The position numbers and the translations under genes were made by a program. A DNA stretch of 64,000 nt from Levilactobacillus suantsaiihabitans (lineage in GTDB: Bacteria > Bacillota > Bacilli > Lactobacillales > Lactobacillaceae), in assembly GCF_004745505.1 (NCBI RefSeq), contig NZ_RKLX01000009.1:53183-117182 (forward strand), read 5' to 3'. Shown piece by piece: positions 43,699 to 52,987 of the stretch (position 1 is the stretch's first letter; the number at the start of each line of letters is the position of its first letter). The notes under the pieces are model-generated. The model was given only the letters and a program-made list of their open reading frames with translations. It did no database searches and was not told the origin of the DNA.

Positions 43699-45339
43699 CT
43701 AACGAATGTGCAACCGGCGCCGAATCCCGGCGACCCGTGGCCCTAAGATGGCATCGGCTAAGCGCGTCCGCAACACGACGTAGACGTAAAAATATCCAGC
43801 CACGATGACCGCAACCATCACGATCAAGAAGTTGACCACCCGGCCTTGACTACCGCTGAAGGCACCAATCCAGGCCACCAAGCGAGCCAGCGCGTAGGTC
43901 CCCAATGAGACCAATAGGATGCCGTTGGTCTTCTTGGCGATGTGGGCAAAGTTGATACCAAATTGTTGATCCAGCGAATGGATGATCAAATAACAGGTCA
44001 CGGTAAACCCGATGCCCGTGGCAATCAGCGGTCCAAAGGCCCCGAGGAAGTAAACCAGTGGCCATTGCACCACAAACTTCACTACGGTCCCGACCAAGAA
44101 GTAGCGGACCGCCCGCTTATTTTGCGAAATCCCTTGCATCAACGCCGAGACCACTGTGTACAGGCCCAGTAAGATCGACAGGTACGACGAAAAGGCCAGA
44201 ATCGAGGCGGCCAAGGCGGCGTGTGACCGGCCGTAAAAGACCAGGTTCAGTGGACTGGCAATGGCGGCCATCCCCAAGGCACTGGGAATCATGACGAATT
44301 CAAACATCAAGAACGCGTTGGATAATTGTGCTGAGATCTCTTGTTTATTGCCCCGCGTGTAGGACTCGGACAGTAACGGCACCACCGTGACGGCCAACGC
44401 CGACGACAGGGAAATCGTAATCATAATTAATTTGTTCGCATTGACCCCGAATAACGCGAATAAGTCGTTCAGGTGCGCATCGGTATAGGTCCCTGCCAAA
44501 TGCATGATGGGTGCAAAGGTGTACTGGTCGATCAGTTGGAAGATCGTAATGCCGGCCCCCAACACGATAAACGGCACGGCCTGGGCGATGATTTCCTTAT
44601 ACAGCTGGTTGGCTGGCACCACCAGTTCGTTGTTACTGTTGGCGACTAAGCCGCGGAAATAGTGCCGACGCCGCCAGTAGTAGACGCCTAAAATCAGTAA
44701 CCCGGCCAACGCCCCAATGGCTGCGGCGAAGGTCGATTGCGACACCGCGGTGACCCAGTTGCCCTTTAAGACCCGCATGATCACGAAGGCCGTCAGCAAC
44801 ATGTAGAGGACCCGGACCAATTGTTCCACAAACTGGGAGATCGCGGACGGCGCCATTTGCTGGAAGCCTTGGAAATACCCCCGCGTGAGACTCATCGTGG
44901 GGATGATCAAGATGGCCCAGGCCAAAGAATGCAGCACCGGAATCAGATGTTGGTCGCCCCCGGTAAAGAGCGGCGCGCCAAAGAACATCAGTAACGCGAT
45001 TGAAACCCCTGTGACCAGGGCAATTTCTAGCCCCCGTTTGTACAAGCGCACGCTAATACCGTATTCATTCAGGGCGTTGTAGTGCGCCACCTGTTTGGCA
45101 ATCGCGGAAGGTACCCCCGCAATCGCCGCAATCAGGAAGAAACTGTAGATGTTATAGCCCTTCCCATACAACGCGTTACCTTGCAGGTAGAAGGCGCCGA
45201 ACCAAATGTTCCAGGGAATAATGTACACTGCACCGAGGATCCGAGAGAAAATACTCCCGGCCGTCATCCACGCCGACCCGGCAACCATTTGGTCCTGCGC
45301 GCTACCTTGATTACCAGTTTGATCTGACCTTGTCGCCAT
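43699..45339 (-). CDS. MurJ/YtgP-type lipid flippase (polysaccharide biosynthesis family)
   Basis: A 546-residue MOP-superfamily protein with 14 predicted helices. I start it at ATG 45339 (MATRSDQTGNQG), which has an AGGGTG box; the GTG 18 bases before has none. GSAWMTAGSIFSRILGAVYI at the N-terminus, the GIPSAIAKQVA-like helix 2 (GVPSAIAKQVAHYNALNEYG) and LTRGYFQGFQQMAPSAISQ are typical of YtgP/SpoVB, which in streptococci flips lipid II. Probably serves peptidoglycan or envelope polysaccharide. Confidence 0.88.
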   Translation of the reverse strand: MATRSDQTGNQGSAQDQMVAGSAWMTAGSIFSRILGAVYIIPWNIWFGAFYLQGNALYGKGYNIYSFFLIAAIAGVPSAIAKQVAHYNALNEYGISVRLYKRGLEIALVTGVSIALLMFFGAPLFTGGDQHLIPVLHSLAWAILIIPTMSLTRGYFQGFQQMAPSAISQFVEQLVRVLYMLLTAFVIMRVLKGNWVTAVSQSTFAAAIGALAGLLILGVYYWRRRHYFRGLVANSNNELVVPANQLYKEIIAQAVPFIVLGAGITIFQLIDQYTFAPIMHLAGTYTDAHLNDLFALFGVNANKLIMITISLSSALAVTVVPLLSESYTRGNKQEISAQLSNAFLMFEFVMIPSALGMAAIASPLNLVFYGRSHAALAASILAFSSYLSILLGLYTVVSALMQGISQNKRAVRYFLVGTVVKFVVQWPLVYFLGAFGPLIATGIGFTVTCYLIIHSLDQQFGINFAHIAKKTNGILLVSLGTYALARLVAWIGAFSGSQGRVVNFLIVMVAVIVAGYFYVYVVLRTRLADAILGPRVAGIRRRLHIR

Positions 45340-45563
45340 TTGACACCCTACTTTCACTTTCTAAATTCAACGAATCCGTGCTTGTTCATGACAAGCTAAT
45401 CAAACAAACATTATAACATAGGATTTCCGTTCTATTTCTCAGGTTTCGGTAAAGATTTACCCTTTTTAAGCAAAATGTCAGCGTCCAGCTTAACGGAACT
45501 TGTGAAACAGTGGTATGCTGGAGGTAGTCGAGAAGCAACAAATATTCAAGGAGGAATGCCAAT

Positions 45564-45884
45564 ATGACGCAAGCAACAGCTGGTTCCACCGTAGCACCTA
45601 AAATGCAGATGTCACCAGAACGGGCAAAGCAAGTCGTGACGATGACCAAGAGTATCCGAGCACATTTTCCAGAGTTAGCCGCGATTCCGAATGCCCAACT
45701 CATTTATTCAACGTGGCGGAGTTTTAAGCGAATCGATCAGACCAACGATAGTGATTATCAGACGATGGCTGGCGTCTTCTTCCACGAATTCGACCGCCAT
45801 CTGTTGCACTACCAACTTTCGAAAACGGGTCAAGAAGCCGTTATTCGACAGCGCTTCTTTGCCATTTTAACTGAAATTTTGTAA
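45564..45884 (+). CDS. Conserved-looking hypothetical protein
   Basis: A 106-residue soluble protein with a strong AAGGAGGA box before ATG. It has a helical pattern with VVTMTKSIRAHFPELAAIPN, then STWRSFKRI and a C-terminal VFFHEFDRHLLHYQL helix. No signal, no membrane segment, no known motif. It has its own terminator and is surely expressed, but I do not recognise the family. Confidence 0.75.
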   Translation: MTQATAGSTVAPKMQMSPERAKQVVTMTKSIRAHFPELAAIPNAQLIYSTWRSFKRIDQTNDSDYQTMAGVFFHEFDRHLLHYQLSKTGQEAVIRQRFFAILTEIL

Positions 45885-45900
45885 GTCCCACTTGTCTTTA

Positions 45901-45936
45901 GCAGCGGTTACCCCAGCGGAACCGCTGCTTTTTTGC
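45901..45936 (+). terminator. Terminator of the 106-residue gene
   Basis: GCAGCGGTTACC and GGAACCGCTGC form the stem, followed by TTTTTT. Confidence 0.92.
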
Positions 45937-46270
45937 GTCTCATAGCACTCACCACAACGGCTGAGTCCTCAGTCCTCTGGCGCCCCGCCTTTCACTCACG
46001 CTGCGCCAAAAGCCATGACACCAATTCACCGGTCGTCAGTCGCTAACCACTCCACCCAATCTGTCACGTTTCCCTGACCTACCGGCAATGATTGCAACTG
46101 GTTTGGCGCTAACTTTAGCTCGCTTATCACCCGATAAATTAGGCTTGTCAGCGTTTTTCACCAACAGTTTGCGTTATACTTGAGGTATCAACCAATTGGG
46201 GTGATGGGCGGTTTACAGCTTGCGTATTTTGCGCTGGCCGTCCCAAACTGAGATAAGCGAGGCGATTCGT
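45937..46270. other. Intergenic region with promoter for next gene
   Basis: About 330 bases without a gene. GTTATACTTGAGG near 46172-46184 gives a good -10 (TATACT); the -35 is unclear. An alternative start of the following gene (TTG 46220) lies inside this region. Confidence 0.5.
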
Positions 46271-47038
46271 TTGCGTTATTTGGCATTGTTGGGGAGTCAT
46301 GAGCGCCACGGCATCACGGCCGGCTATCTGGATGCCGTGATTGCGGCGTTGCCAGACACCGCCGAGGTCGATACGGTCTTTTTGCGGGACTACGATATTT
46401 ATCCCGATACCAAGGAGCAGCCCTGCCCGGCGTTAGATGAAATCGAGGCCAAGATGGCCGCCAGTGACTTTTGGATCATCTGCGTGCCGACTTACTGGGG
46501 CGGCATGGCCGGTGTCATGAAACAATTCTTCGACTGCATGCGTTTCCGGTTAGTCCGGATGAATTCAGTGGCCGACACGCTACCTGGTAAATACAAGGAC
46601 AAGCACTACCTGAGCATGACCACTTGTTTCATCAGCTCGACCGAAAACTTCTTCACTGGCATCACCGACCAGACCTTCGTCACCATCGACCGGATCCTCA
46701 CTGGGGCCGGTCTGATCAAGGTCGGCGAATTTGTCGGCACGGGCACCTGGGGCGGCGACCACGCACCGCGGCCAGAAAAGCTGGCCGAATGTCAGCGCTG
46801 GGGGCATAAGATTGCCGACCGGCCACGAAAGGATGATAATACCTTGAAACGTTACATATTGCTCTTCTTCATGATTGCAGTCATGGCCCTGATCACCATG
46901 GGCCTGCAAGCCTGGTGGTTCGGCGTCTTTGCGGCTGGTAAATTCTGGTTGACGTACGCCACGTTTGTGGTAATTTTCTACGTCTTGTTGGCCAGCATCC
47001 TGCACTTCTTCACGTTCGTCCGACACCGGCGCCGGTAA
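46271..47038 (+). CDS. Flavodoxin-like NAD(P)H oxidoreductase with C-terminal membrane helices
   Basis: About 255 residues. I favour TTG 46271, giving M-RYLALLGSHERHGITAGYL, because GAGG lies 8 bases upstream and the flavodoxin first strand and FMN loop begin at once; TTG 46220 would add 17 residues. WIICVPTYWGGMAGVMKQFFDC is the second FMN loop with the hallmark PxYWG. Two helices close the protein (LLFFMIAVMALITMGLQAWW; FWLTYATFVVIFYVLLASIL). A flavodoxin domain tied to the membrane is unusual and suggests a membrane or quinone-side electron acceptor. Confidence 0.82.
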   Translation: MRYLALLGSHERHGITAGYLDAVIAALPDTAEVDTVFLRDYDIYPDTKEQPCPALDEIEAKMAASDFWIICVPTYWGGMAGVMKQFFDCMRFRLVRMNSVADTLPGKYKDKHYLSMTTCFISSTENFFTGITDQTFVTIDRILTGAGLIKVGEFVGTGTWGGDHAPRPEKLAECQRWGHKIADRPRKDDNTLKRYILLFFMIAVMALITMGLQAWWFGVFAAGKFWLTYATFVVIFYVLLASILHFFTFVRHRRR

Positions 47039-47085
47039 AAAGAGTGGGCCAACAGGCGGTTAACTGTTGGCCCACGTTTCGGCCA
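47037..47085 (+). repeat. Hairpin repeat, loop GCGGTTAA, copy 1
   Basis: Starting at the stop codon itself (TAAAAAGAGTGG), a 12-base perfect stem GTGGGCCAACAG/CTGTTGGCCCAC has the loop GCGGTTAA, followed by GTTTCGGCCATG. It can act as the terminator of the oxidoreductase gene. Near-copies lie at 50.1 and 51.5 kb. Confidence 0.85.
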
Positions 47086-47340
47086 TGAGGCCACTTTGAG
47101 ACGCGACCTTTGGCGCAAAGCGAGGTGTCGAGACCTTCTTTCAACCTTCAGCAGTCTAACAGAAATCGTCATAAAATCGTGCCGACTACCCTCACGTAGC
47201 CAGCACGATTTTTTTGAACCGTCAACGTGAGTCACCCCGCCAGATAATCCCATTATGCCGCCAACCATCAACGCATCCAATCAAAAAGTGCCAGCCCCTT
47301 CCCGTTAGGAAAGTGACTGACACTTTTAACTTAAACCAGC
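47086..47340. other. Intergenic repeat scraps and leuS terminator
   Basis: Bases 47096-47135 (TGAGACGCGACC, then GCAAAGCGAGGTGTCGAGACC) are an inverted, diverged copy of the insertion in structured repeat B (42549-42592). TTCAACCTTCAGCAG at 47138 matches the 3' edge of the repeats. The rest, up to leuS, holds only a terminator at about 47284-47330. Confidence 0.6.
47284..47330 (-). terminator. leuS terminator
   Basis: On the minus strand AAAGTGTCAGTCACTTTCC pairs with GGGGCTGGCACTTTTTG (AAGTGTCAG/CTGGCACTT). Confidence 0.85.
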
Positions 47341-49770
47341 TTAGTTGGCAACAATGTTGACCAATTTGCCAGGAACGACGATCACCTTACGAATCGTCTT
47401 ACCATCCGTATGGGTCTTGACCGTCTCATCGGCCAATGCTTGCGCCTCGATGTCATCCTTAGCGGCGTCCTTGGCGACCTTTAAGTGCGCCCGAACCTTG
47501 CCGTTGACTTGAACGACCATTTCGACCACGTCTTCGACCAATTGCTTGGCGTCATACGTTGGCCACTTGGCGTAGGCAATCGTGTCGTCGTGACCCATCA
47601 AGGACCAGAGTTCTTCCGCGATGTGCGGCACGATTGGCGAAATCAGCTTGACGAAGCCTTCCATGTAGATCAGTGGCAGGCTGTCGACCTTGTAAGCTTC
47701 GTTGACGAAGACCATCAGTTGAGAAATGGCCACGTTGAACCGCATGGCTTCTAAGTCCTCGCTGACCGTCTTGACCGTCTGGTTGTAGATCTTATCCAAC
47801 TGACCATCGTTGATCATCGTGACCCGGTCACGCAGGTGGTTGTTGTCATCGATCATCAGGCGCCAAACGCGGTCGAGCCAACGTTTGGACCCATTGATGC
47901 CTTCCGTGCTCCACGGCTTGGAAGCTTCCAGCGGCCCCATGAACATTTCGTATAAGCGCAGGGTATCGGCCCCGAATTTTTCGACGATTTCATCGGGGTT
48001 GATGACGTTGCCCTTAGACTTCGACATCTTTTCGTGATTGGTGCCCAAGATCATCCCTTGGTTGACCAACTTCTGGAATGGTTCCTTGGTTGGGACGACA
48101 CCTAAGTCGTACAGGAACTTGTGCCAGAACCGCGCGTACAACAAGTGCAAGACGGCGTGTTCCGCCCCACCAATGTACAGGTCGACTGGCATCCAGTACT
48201 TCAGCTTCTCGGGATCAGCAATGGCCTGGTCGTTGTGCGGATCAACGTAACGCAAGAAGTACCAGGAACTCCCTGCCCATTGCGGCATGGTGTTGGTTTC
48301 CCGTTTCCCCTTGCGGCCGTTTTCATCCACAACATTGACCCAGTCATCCAGGTTGGCCAGTGGGCTTTCCCCGGTTCCGGAAGGTTCGAGTTGCTTGGCT
48401 GCGGGCAGCTTCAATGGCAATTCATCTTCGGGAACCAGCGTCGTTTCGCCATCTTCCCAATGGATAACCGGAATGGGTTCACCCCAGTAGCGTTGCCGAG
48501 AGAAGATCCAGTCCCGCAAGCGGAAGTTGACCTTCTTGTGGCCGGCGTGGTGGGCTTCCAACCAATCAATGGCCGCTGAAATGGCATCCTTTTTGTTCAT
48601 ACCATTCAAAAAGTCGGAATTGATGTGTTCGCCGTCGCCGGTGTAAGCCGCTTTTTGCACGTCCGTGTCGTCGTCACCCGCGATGACTTGAACGATAGGC
48701 AGGTTAAATTTCTGAGCAAATTCGTTGTCCCGGTCATCGTGGGCAGGCACGGCCATGATGGCCCCGGTCCCATAAGATGACAGCACGTAGTCACCAATCC
48801 AGATAGGCAGCTTCTTGCCGCTCAGTGGGTTGATGCCGTATGCGCCGGTGAAGACCCCGGTCTTGTCCTTGTTCAAATCAGTCCGTTCCAAATCAGACTT
48901 GCTGTCGATGGCCTTTTGGTAAGCCTTGACTTCGTCGACATGGTCGGGCGTCGTGATTTGATCGACCAGTGGGTGTTCAGGGGCCAAAACCATATAGGTC
49001 GCCCCAAACAACGTGTCTGGCCGCGTCGTGTAGACTTCGACCTTGGTGTCTGCTTGGCCGTCAACTGGGAAGAAGACACTGGCCCCTTCAGAACGACCGA
49101 TCCAGTTGCGTTGCATTTCCTTGATGCTATCGGGCCAGTCTAAATCGTCCAGGTCATCGAGCAGCCGGTCGGCGTACGCCGTGATCTTTAGGACCCATTG
49201 GCGCATTGGTACGCGGTAGACGGGGTAGCCGCCCCGTTCCGTCTTGCCATCAACGACTTCTTCATTGGCCACGACGGTCCCGCCCATGAAGTCAGGCGCC
49301 CAGTTGACCATGATCTTGTCTTCGTAAGCCAGGCCCTTCTTGTACATTTGTTCAAAGATCCATTGGGTCCACTTGTAGAAGGATTCGTCGGTCGTGTTGA
49401 TCTCGCGACTCCAATCATAAGAAAAGCCCAGTGAGCGGATCTGGCGCTTGAAGTTCTTGATGTTGTGCGCGGTGAAGTCCTTGGGATTGTGCCCCGTCTT
49501 CAAGGCGTACTGTTCAGCAGGCAGACCAAAGGCGTCCCAGCCCATGGGATGTAAGACGTTAAAGCCTTGCATCCGCTTCAGGCGGGCCATAATATCCGTG
49601 GCCGTGTAGCCTTCCGGATGTCCCACGTGTAAGCCTTGACCGGATGGGTATGGGAACATATCCATCACGTAATACTTCGGTTTTGCCTGGTTGTCAGCGG
49701 TCTTAAATGTCTCGTTGACCCGCCAGTAGTGTTGCCACTTGCGTTCAATAATTTGGTGTTCGTATGCCAA
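47341..49770 (-). CDS. leuS: Leucyl-tRNA synthetase
   Basis: An 809-residue class I synthetase. I start it at TTG 49770 ([16 protein letters not shown]), 8 bases after AAAGGGAG; the upstream ATG codons lack a site. The HIGH motif is [16 protein letters not shown] (about 40-55). The CP1 editing domain (about 225-420) has [12 protein letters not shown] and the [15 protein letters not shown] segment; KMSKSKGNV precedes the anticodon domain. The C-terminal extension ends with [10 protein letters not shown] and [13 protein letters not shown]. Expression is set by the T-box leader. Confidence 0.97.
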   Translation of the reverse strand: MAYEHQIIERKWQHYWRVNETFKTADNQAKPKYYVMDMFPYPSGQGLHVGHPEGYTATDIMARLKRMQGFNVLHPMGWDAFGLPAEQYALKTGHNPKDFTAHNIKNFKRQIRSLGFSYDWSREINTTDESFYKWTQWIFEQMYKKGLAYEDKIMVNWAPDFMGGTVVANEEVVDGKTERGGYPVYRVPMRQWVLKITAYADRLLDDLDDLDWPDSIKEMQRNWIGRSEGASVFFPVDGQADTKVEVYTTRPDTLFGATYMVLAPEHPLVDQITTPDHVDEVKAYQKAIDSKSDLERTDLNKDKTGVFTGAYGINPLSGKKLPIWIGDYVLSSYGTGAIMAVPAHDDRDNEFAQKFNLPIVQVIAGDDDTDVQKAAYTGDGEHINSDFLNGMNKKDAISAAIDWLEAHHAGHKKVNFRLRDWIFSRQRYWGEPIPVIHWEDGETTLVPEDELPLKLPAAKQLEPSGTGESPLANLDDWVNVVDENGRKGKRETNTMPQWAGSSWYFLRYVDPHNDQAIADPEKLKYWMPVDLYIGGAEHAVLHLLYARFWHKFLYDLGVVPTKEPFQKLVNQGMILGTNHEKMSKSKGNVINPDEIVEKFGADTLRLYEMFMGPLEASKPWSTEGINGSKRWLDRVWRLMIDDNNHLRDRVTMINDGQLDKIYNQTVKTVSEDLEAMRFNVAISQLMVFVNEAYKVDSLPLIYMEGFVKLISPIVPHIAEELWSLMGHDDTIAYAKWPTYDAKQLVEDVVEMVVQVNGKVRAHLKVAKDAAKDDIEAQALADETVKTHTDGKTIRKVIVVPGKLVNIVAN

Positions 49771-49799
49771 ATTCTTCGCTCCCTTTCTCATTGTGTCCA

Positions 49800-50045
49800 C
49801 AAAAAAAGCCCCCAGAAGCCCAAAAATCAGCTTCTGTAGGGCGTGTCAGCGCGGTACCACCTACATTTCCCCGGTCTTGTACCGAGGCTCATTCCGGCTG
49901 ATAACGTCGCCAAACGCCCACTTTGCAGCGGAGAAGACTCGGAGACAAGTTCGTTTGACCAGGCAACGGATTCACAGCGACCATCCGCTTGCTGAATGCC
50001 TTGTCAAACTACTACTTCTCGTCAATGTCTTGGTTTAATCAGATT
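49800..50045 (-). promoter_or_regulatory. T-box riboswitch upstream of leuS
   Basis: On the minus strand the T-box bulge GTAGGTGGTACCGCGC lies at about 49850-49865, followed by the terminator stem GCCCTACAGAAGCTG...CTTCTGGGGGCTTTTTTT. Stem I starts with GAGAAG, pairing to CTTCTC, and contains AGTAGTAG of the specifier-loop type. A CTC leucine triplet at 49942-49944 is a candidate specifier, but competing pairings make that uncertain. It should sense uncharged tRNA-Leu. Confidence 0.9.
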
Positions 50046-50283
50046 GCTTTCATCTTAGCAAACCCCCTAGTGAAAAGCAAGGGGCGGACCCCGATTTCTG
50101 GAAAAAAGCGTGGGCCCACAGGCGGTTAACTGTTGGCGCACGTTTCGGCCATGTGGTGGAAACTGGTCACCGATAGCCCTGCATTTCCTAAGTAAGCCTA
50201 ACATCTCTCCCCACTTTCCGTTATGGTATCCCCCTGTGCTATACTGAAATTAATAAAATCATGATATAGGAGGTCACCATTTG
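50046..50283. repeat. Intergenic region with hairpin repeat copy 2
   Basis: Bases 50100-50155 carry GTGGGCCCACAG, loop GCGGTTAA, CTGTTGGCGCAC and then GTTTCGGCCATG, a slightly broken copy of the repeat at 47037-47085. Beyond the match the flank differs. The promoter of the next gene is probably CTATACTG at 50238 with AGGAGG at 50268. Confidence 0.7.
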
Positions 50284-50919
50284 ATGACCATTTCACGAAC
50301 ACGGTGGCGTTTTACCTGGGCCGCGGGAATTTTCTTTCTAATTGACTTGCTGGGAGTCAGTTTTCAGCAAGGCTGGGTCCATGCGTTGGACCGTCTCGTT
50401 ATTGGCTGGGTGCGTCAACCGCTACCGACTGGCGTCACACAAGCAATTATTGGGATTACCCATTCCGGCGACCCCAAGCCAGTGACTTGGGTGACGCTGT
50501 TGTTGGTAGCCATCCTGGTCATTGCGCGACGCTACCGCGGGGCCTTGTTTTTGGCATTTAACGTGCTGGTCTGGGCCGGCATTGGTAACAGTCTGATCAA
50601 GCACCTGGTCCGACGCCCCCGACCGACCGTTGACCGCCTAGTTGCGGCCAGTTCCTACAGCTTTCCTAGCGGCCACTCCATCACGGCCATGTTGCTGTGG
50701 GGCTCACTGATCGTGCTGTTGGGCTGGTCGCTACGACAACGGCCATGGCGGCGCCGGTTGGTGGTCGTGGTCCTCAGCCTGTGGATCGTTTGCATCGGCC
50801 TGTCCCGCATTTACGTGGGCGTGCACTACCCCACCGACGTGCTGGGCGGCTGGTCACTGGGATTTTGTCTGTTAACTTTGAGTCAATGGTTCCTCACTCG
50901 TTATGGAGATGTATTATAA
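50284..50919 (+). CDS. PAP2-family membrane phosphatase
   Basis: A 211-residue phosphatase with six predicted helices and all three PAP2 signatures: KHLVRRPRP, YSFPSGHS, and SRIYVGVHYPTD. Members dephosphorylate phosphatidic acid or undecaprenyl pyrophosphate on the outer face. Either TTG 50281 or ATG 50284 is the start; AGGAGG stands 7-10 bases upstream. It ends directly at the ATG of the next gene. Confidence 0.92.
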   Translation: MTISRTRWRFTWAAGIFFLIDLLGVSFQQGWVHALDRLVIGWVRQPLPTGVTQAIIGITHSGDPKPVTWVTLLLVAILVIARRYRGALFLAFNVLVWAGIGNSLIKHLVRRPRPTVDRLVAASSYSFPSGHSITAMLLWGSLIVLLGWSLRQRPWRRRLVVVVLSLWIVCIGLSRIYVGVHYPTDVLGGWSLGFCLLTLSQWFLTRYGDVL

Positions 50920-51486
50920 ATGAATTTACCCAATGCCTTAACCTATAGTCATACGCTTTTAGCCGAAATCGTCGGCCCAGGCGCCACCGTCGTGGATGCG
51001 ACCGTGGGCCAAGGCCATGACACGCTGTTTCTCGCCAACCTGGTCGGCAAGACCGGCCGGGTCATCGGCTTTGACATCCAGCAGGCCGCGTTGGCCGAAA
51101 CTAAACAGCAGCTCCAACTGACCGGCCTCGGCCAACCAGTCGAGTTACACGCCACCGGCCATGAACACGTGGCCGAGTATCTCGCGGCCGACGAACCGGT
51201 GACTGCGGCCATCTTCAACCTCGGCTACCTCCCTGGCGGTGACAAATCCGTCATCACCCGCCCAGAAACCACCCTAGCCGCCGTAAAGGCCCTATTGCCG
51301 CATTTACCCCGCGGCGGGCGTATCATCCTGGTCGTCTACGCCGGTCACCCCGGTGGCGCCACCGAACGCAACGCCGTGGTCGACTTTTGCCAGCAATTGC
51401 CGCAAAAAACTTATCAGGTTCTGCGCTACGGCTTTATCAATCAAATTCACACGCCACCGTTCTTGCTGGCGATTGAGCGCAGATAA
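50920..51486 (+). CDS. mnmM: tRNA wobble-uridine methyltransferase MnmM (YtqB)
   Basis: A 188-residue class I methyltransferase. ATVVDATVGQGHDTLFLANL is motif I, VIGFDIQQAAL motif post-I, and FNLGYLPGGDKSVITRPETT the NLGYLPGGDK signature specific to YtqB. MnmM completes mnm5U34 in Firmicutes tRNAs by methylating nm5U. Its start codon follows the PAP2 stop without a gap. The leuS neighbour is also typical. Confidence 0.93.
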   Translation: MNLPNALTYSHTLLAEIVGPGATVVDATVGQGHDTLFLANLVGKTGRVIGFDIQQAALAETKQQLQLTGLGQPVELHATGHEHVAEYLAADEPVTAAIFNLGYLPGGDKSVITRPETTLAAVKALLPHLPRGGRIILVVYAGHPGGATERNAVVDFCQQLPQKTYQVLRYGFINQIHTPPFLLAIERR

Positions 51487-51530
51487 AAAGAGTGGCCCTA
51501 CAGGCGGTTAACTGGTTAGGATTCGTAACA
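51484..51530 (+). repeat. Hairpin repeat, copy 3 (decayed)
   Basis: Again opening at the stop codon (TAAAAAGAGTGG), this copy keeps CTACAGGCGGTTAACTG but the right arm has decayed (GTTAGGATTCG). It is unlikely still to terminate well. Confidence 0.7.
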
Positions 51531-51660
51531 TCGCCAATCAACTTAGGCTACTCAATCTGGAAGGGCCAGGGGCACTAGAAAGCAGGCGGGGCGACCCGCC
51601 TACTTATTGTGTCTTCGTATTACTATGGTATTGCATAAAATAACAAGTGGAGGGATTTAA

Positions 51661-51747
51661 ATGAGTAAAAAAACGATTAACGTGGCTACAATTGCCATTT
51701 TCATGCTTGCATTTTTAATCTTAATTGTAAAAGATGTTATGAAGTGA
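51661..51747 (+). CDS. 28-residue single-helix membrane peptide
   Basis: ATG with GGAGGG 6 bases upstream opens MSKKTINVATIAIFMLAFLI, then LIVKDVMK. One hydrophobic helix (8-23) is flanked by Lys, the layout of a small membrane peptide or toxin. Its stop overlaps the GTG of the next frame (GTGA), so the two were probably coupled. Family unknown. Confidence 0.6.
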   Translation: MSKKTINVATIAIFMLAFLILIVKDVMK

Positions 51748-51957
51748 CAAAAGTGGGAAAACGTACAGATCTAAATGGCCCTGATATTATGGCTTCCCAA
51801 GAAGCGGCATGGCGTTGGGGAAAGGCAAAAGACTATGTCAGGCAAATGCTACGTAGCAATCCCCGCAAATTTCCAGAGGGGAACGTTCCCACGGCAAATT
51901 GTGGTAACTAGGAAAGGTATGGAAGCCGTGACAGGCCACAAGAAAGTGCGAGAATAA
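51744..51957 (+). pseudogene. Frameshifted small helix-turn-helix DNA-binding protein
   Basis: From GTG 51744 one frame reads TDLNGPDIMASQEAAWRWGK and AKDYVRQMLRSNPRKFPEG, then drifts to a stop; the +1 frame continues GTFPRQIVVTRKGMEAVTG, ending HKKVRE. Joined at the GGGG run 51878-51881 they give a complete 70-residue MerR/excisionase-like protein of a type common in lactobacilli (SxEAAxRWGK..DYVRQM...FPEGT...WVVTxxGMEAVTG). One extra G explains the break. Mutation, a sequencing error or recoding could each account for it. Confidence 0.7.
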
Positions 51958-51964
51958 CAGTAAG

Positions 51965-51993
51965 CCACCTTGCCGATTAATGGGTGGTTTTTT
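51965..51993 (+). terminator. Terminator of the small operon
   Basis: GCCACC pairs with GGGTGGT across TTGCCGATTAAT, then TTTTTT. Confidence 0.8.
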
Positions 51994-52051
51994 ATGTGCT
52001 TCGGATTGCGTTATAATAGCATAACAGGAATTATATTAGGGGGTAATTGGA

Positions 52052-52987
52052 TTGTTCAAAATCAATGGAAAAGGCACTGCATTACTAATGTTGCTAGGCG
52101 CTGCGGCGGGGAGCATGGCTATAACTAACGCGTCGGCTAAAAGTAAATTGGATAAGGAAATTAGTAAGATAGATATTAGTAATTTGTCAAATCTGAGTTC
52201 TGAATATACGTATGGTGCTAACGCCAATAACAATAGTGTGAATCACTATAATCTTTTTCAAACGTATAAAATTAAGTCTAAGCTAGTATTAACAAACGAG
52301 TTTAGGCATAAAAAGGTTATTTTGCCCAAGGGTTCTGTGGTAACAGGTAATAGTGATGGTCAGGGAAACTTAGTTAACGTGGATAATACAACGTTAAGTA
52401 TCAAGAATCAGAAAAAAGTTTTCAAAAAGTTGGGTAATTGGCATTATAGTAAGACTTTTTTGAAAGAAAATGGGGCTGCTAAGTATCCATATGTACGCAC
52501 AACGGCGTTTTCCAAAAACTCAGTAGCTGCCTTTCCAATGCTATATGCAAGAAAAGAAACATCTAATTCTGATAATGAGACGACATTTCCTTTCATTTCG
52601 GTAACAGCGGATAGCCAACTTGCATATCATTCAAAAGGCCAAGTGTTCAGGGCTACGCGCTATGCAAAAATCAAAAAAGTTAAGCGTACTCACGCAAAAA
52701 TCACATACTATTTGTCAAAGAGACTGGCTGGGGTGACTACAAAGAAAGTTAGAGTTGGAAACGCATATCGTTATAGGGTTAGTCTAAGGATTGGGCATGT
52801 GTTCCAGCCTAGTTTTGCTAGTGACACAGGATCATATCATGTAACGATCAACAATGGAAAGCAAAAGTTTTATTTCGTAATTTTCTCACCTAGCCCGGCT
52901 GAGTCGTATCTTGATAATTTAAACGGTAAATATGTAACTCCGCATGAGCAGAAAATATCTTCTGACTATATCCAAAGTTTGTACTAA
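52052..52987 (+). CDS. Secreted protein of unknown function, AT-rich
   Basis: A 311-residue secreted protein. Signal peptide with hydrophobic core ALLMLLGAAAGSMAITNASA (cut near Ala29). Two basic beta-rich segments follow, with RHKKVILPKGSVVTGNSD, a pattern I know only from lactobacillar surface-protein families without assigned function. Start is TTG after GGGGGTAA. Codons and bases are much more AT-rich than in the neighbours, pointing to recent acquisition. A -10 TATAAT lies at 52012-52017. No LPxTG anchor, no catalytic motif. Confidence 0.7.
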   Translation: MFKINGKGTALLMLLGAAAGSMAITNASAKSKLDKEISKIDISNLSNLSSEYTYGANANNNSVNHYNLFQTYKIKSKLVLTNEFRHKKVILPKGSVVTGNSDGQGNLVNVDNTTLSIKNQKKVFKKLGNWHYSKTFLKENGAAKYPYVRTTAFSKNSVAAFPMLYARKETSNSDNETTFPFISVTADSQLAYHSKGQVFRATRYAKIKKVKRTHAKITYYLSKRLAGVTTKKVRVGNAYRYRVSLRIGHVFQPSFASDTGSYHVTINNGKQKFYFVIFSPSPAESYLDNLNGKYVTPHEQKISSDYIQSLY

